Below the pieces are notes generated by a model. That model did not search any database, had not been told where the DNA came from, and was given only the letters and a program-made list of their open reading frames with translations. A program made the position numbers and the translations under genes. This document shows positions 5,570 through 5,584 of a stretch of 5,584 bases of DNA, in pieces. Within the stretch, counting starts at the first letter, position 1, and each line of letters opens with the position of its first letter. The stretch comes from JABMRP01 sp964444795 (lineage in GTDB: Bacteria; Planctomycetota; Planctomycetia; Pirellulales; Thermoguttaceae). The stretch is taken from NCBI GenBank assembly GCA_964444795.1, contig CAYUIQ010000367.1, positions 1-5,584 on the forward strand. The letters are read 5' to 3'.

Positions 5570-5584
5570 AAATCAGATCGACCG

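Overview
The window reads like a stretch of a moderately GC-rich bacterial chromosome, most probably a planctomycete of the Pirellulales type. The reasons are circumstantial. One is the pairing of a GalT-like nucleotidyltransferase with a GH57 4-alpha-glucanotransferase. Another is an orphan polytopic membrane protein with a short 'FQLSIGRMLVWM' segment of a kind I associate with planctomycete proteomes. The third is a set of intergenic palindromic repeats of a style I associate with that phylum. No rRNA, tRNA, CRISPR array, transposase or phage gene is visible.

Layout. Positions 1-64 form a perfect 24-bp inverted repeat just upstream of the first gene. A galT-like gene (97-1137, +, GTG start behind a clear Shine-Dalgarno) is followed after 101 nt by a 722-residue GH57 4-alpha-glucanotransferase/alpha-amylase gene (1239-3407, +). 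The two probably form one alpha-glucan/sugar-phosphate unit. The GalT-like protein keeps two CxxC sites and a C-terminus resembling the ADP-glucose phosphorylase branch of the family, so a role in glycogen or nucleotide-sugar turnover is at least as plausible as the Leloir pathway. Next comes a convergent junction (3408-3479 and beyond) carrying two related palindromes in opposite orientation. The second lies inside the 3' end of the next gene, a minus-strand multi-pass membrane protein of unknown function (3480-4361). That gene and the last one are divergent. Their shared 225-nt upstream region holds a 141-bp element with inverted termini and two inverted inner palindromes (4411-4551). The last gene (4587-5516, +) encodes a shikimate-dehydrogenase-family protein that has kept the Rossmann fold and several family motifs. 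It has replaced the catalytic Lys and Asp and lost the SxS shikimate-binding motif. The final 65 bases carry a short palindrome and no gene.

The genes themselves are mostly ordinary metabolism. The two points most worth a second look are the AroE-like protein with a rewritten active site, and the recurring architecture in which a self-palindromic unit occurs as an inverted pair. That architecture appears three times with three different sequences, and in one case it seems to have supplied the C-terminal residues of a protein. I see no evidence for a defence or other specialised system here.
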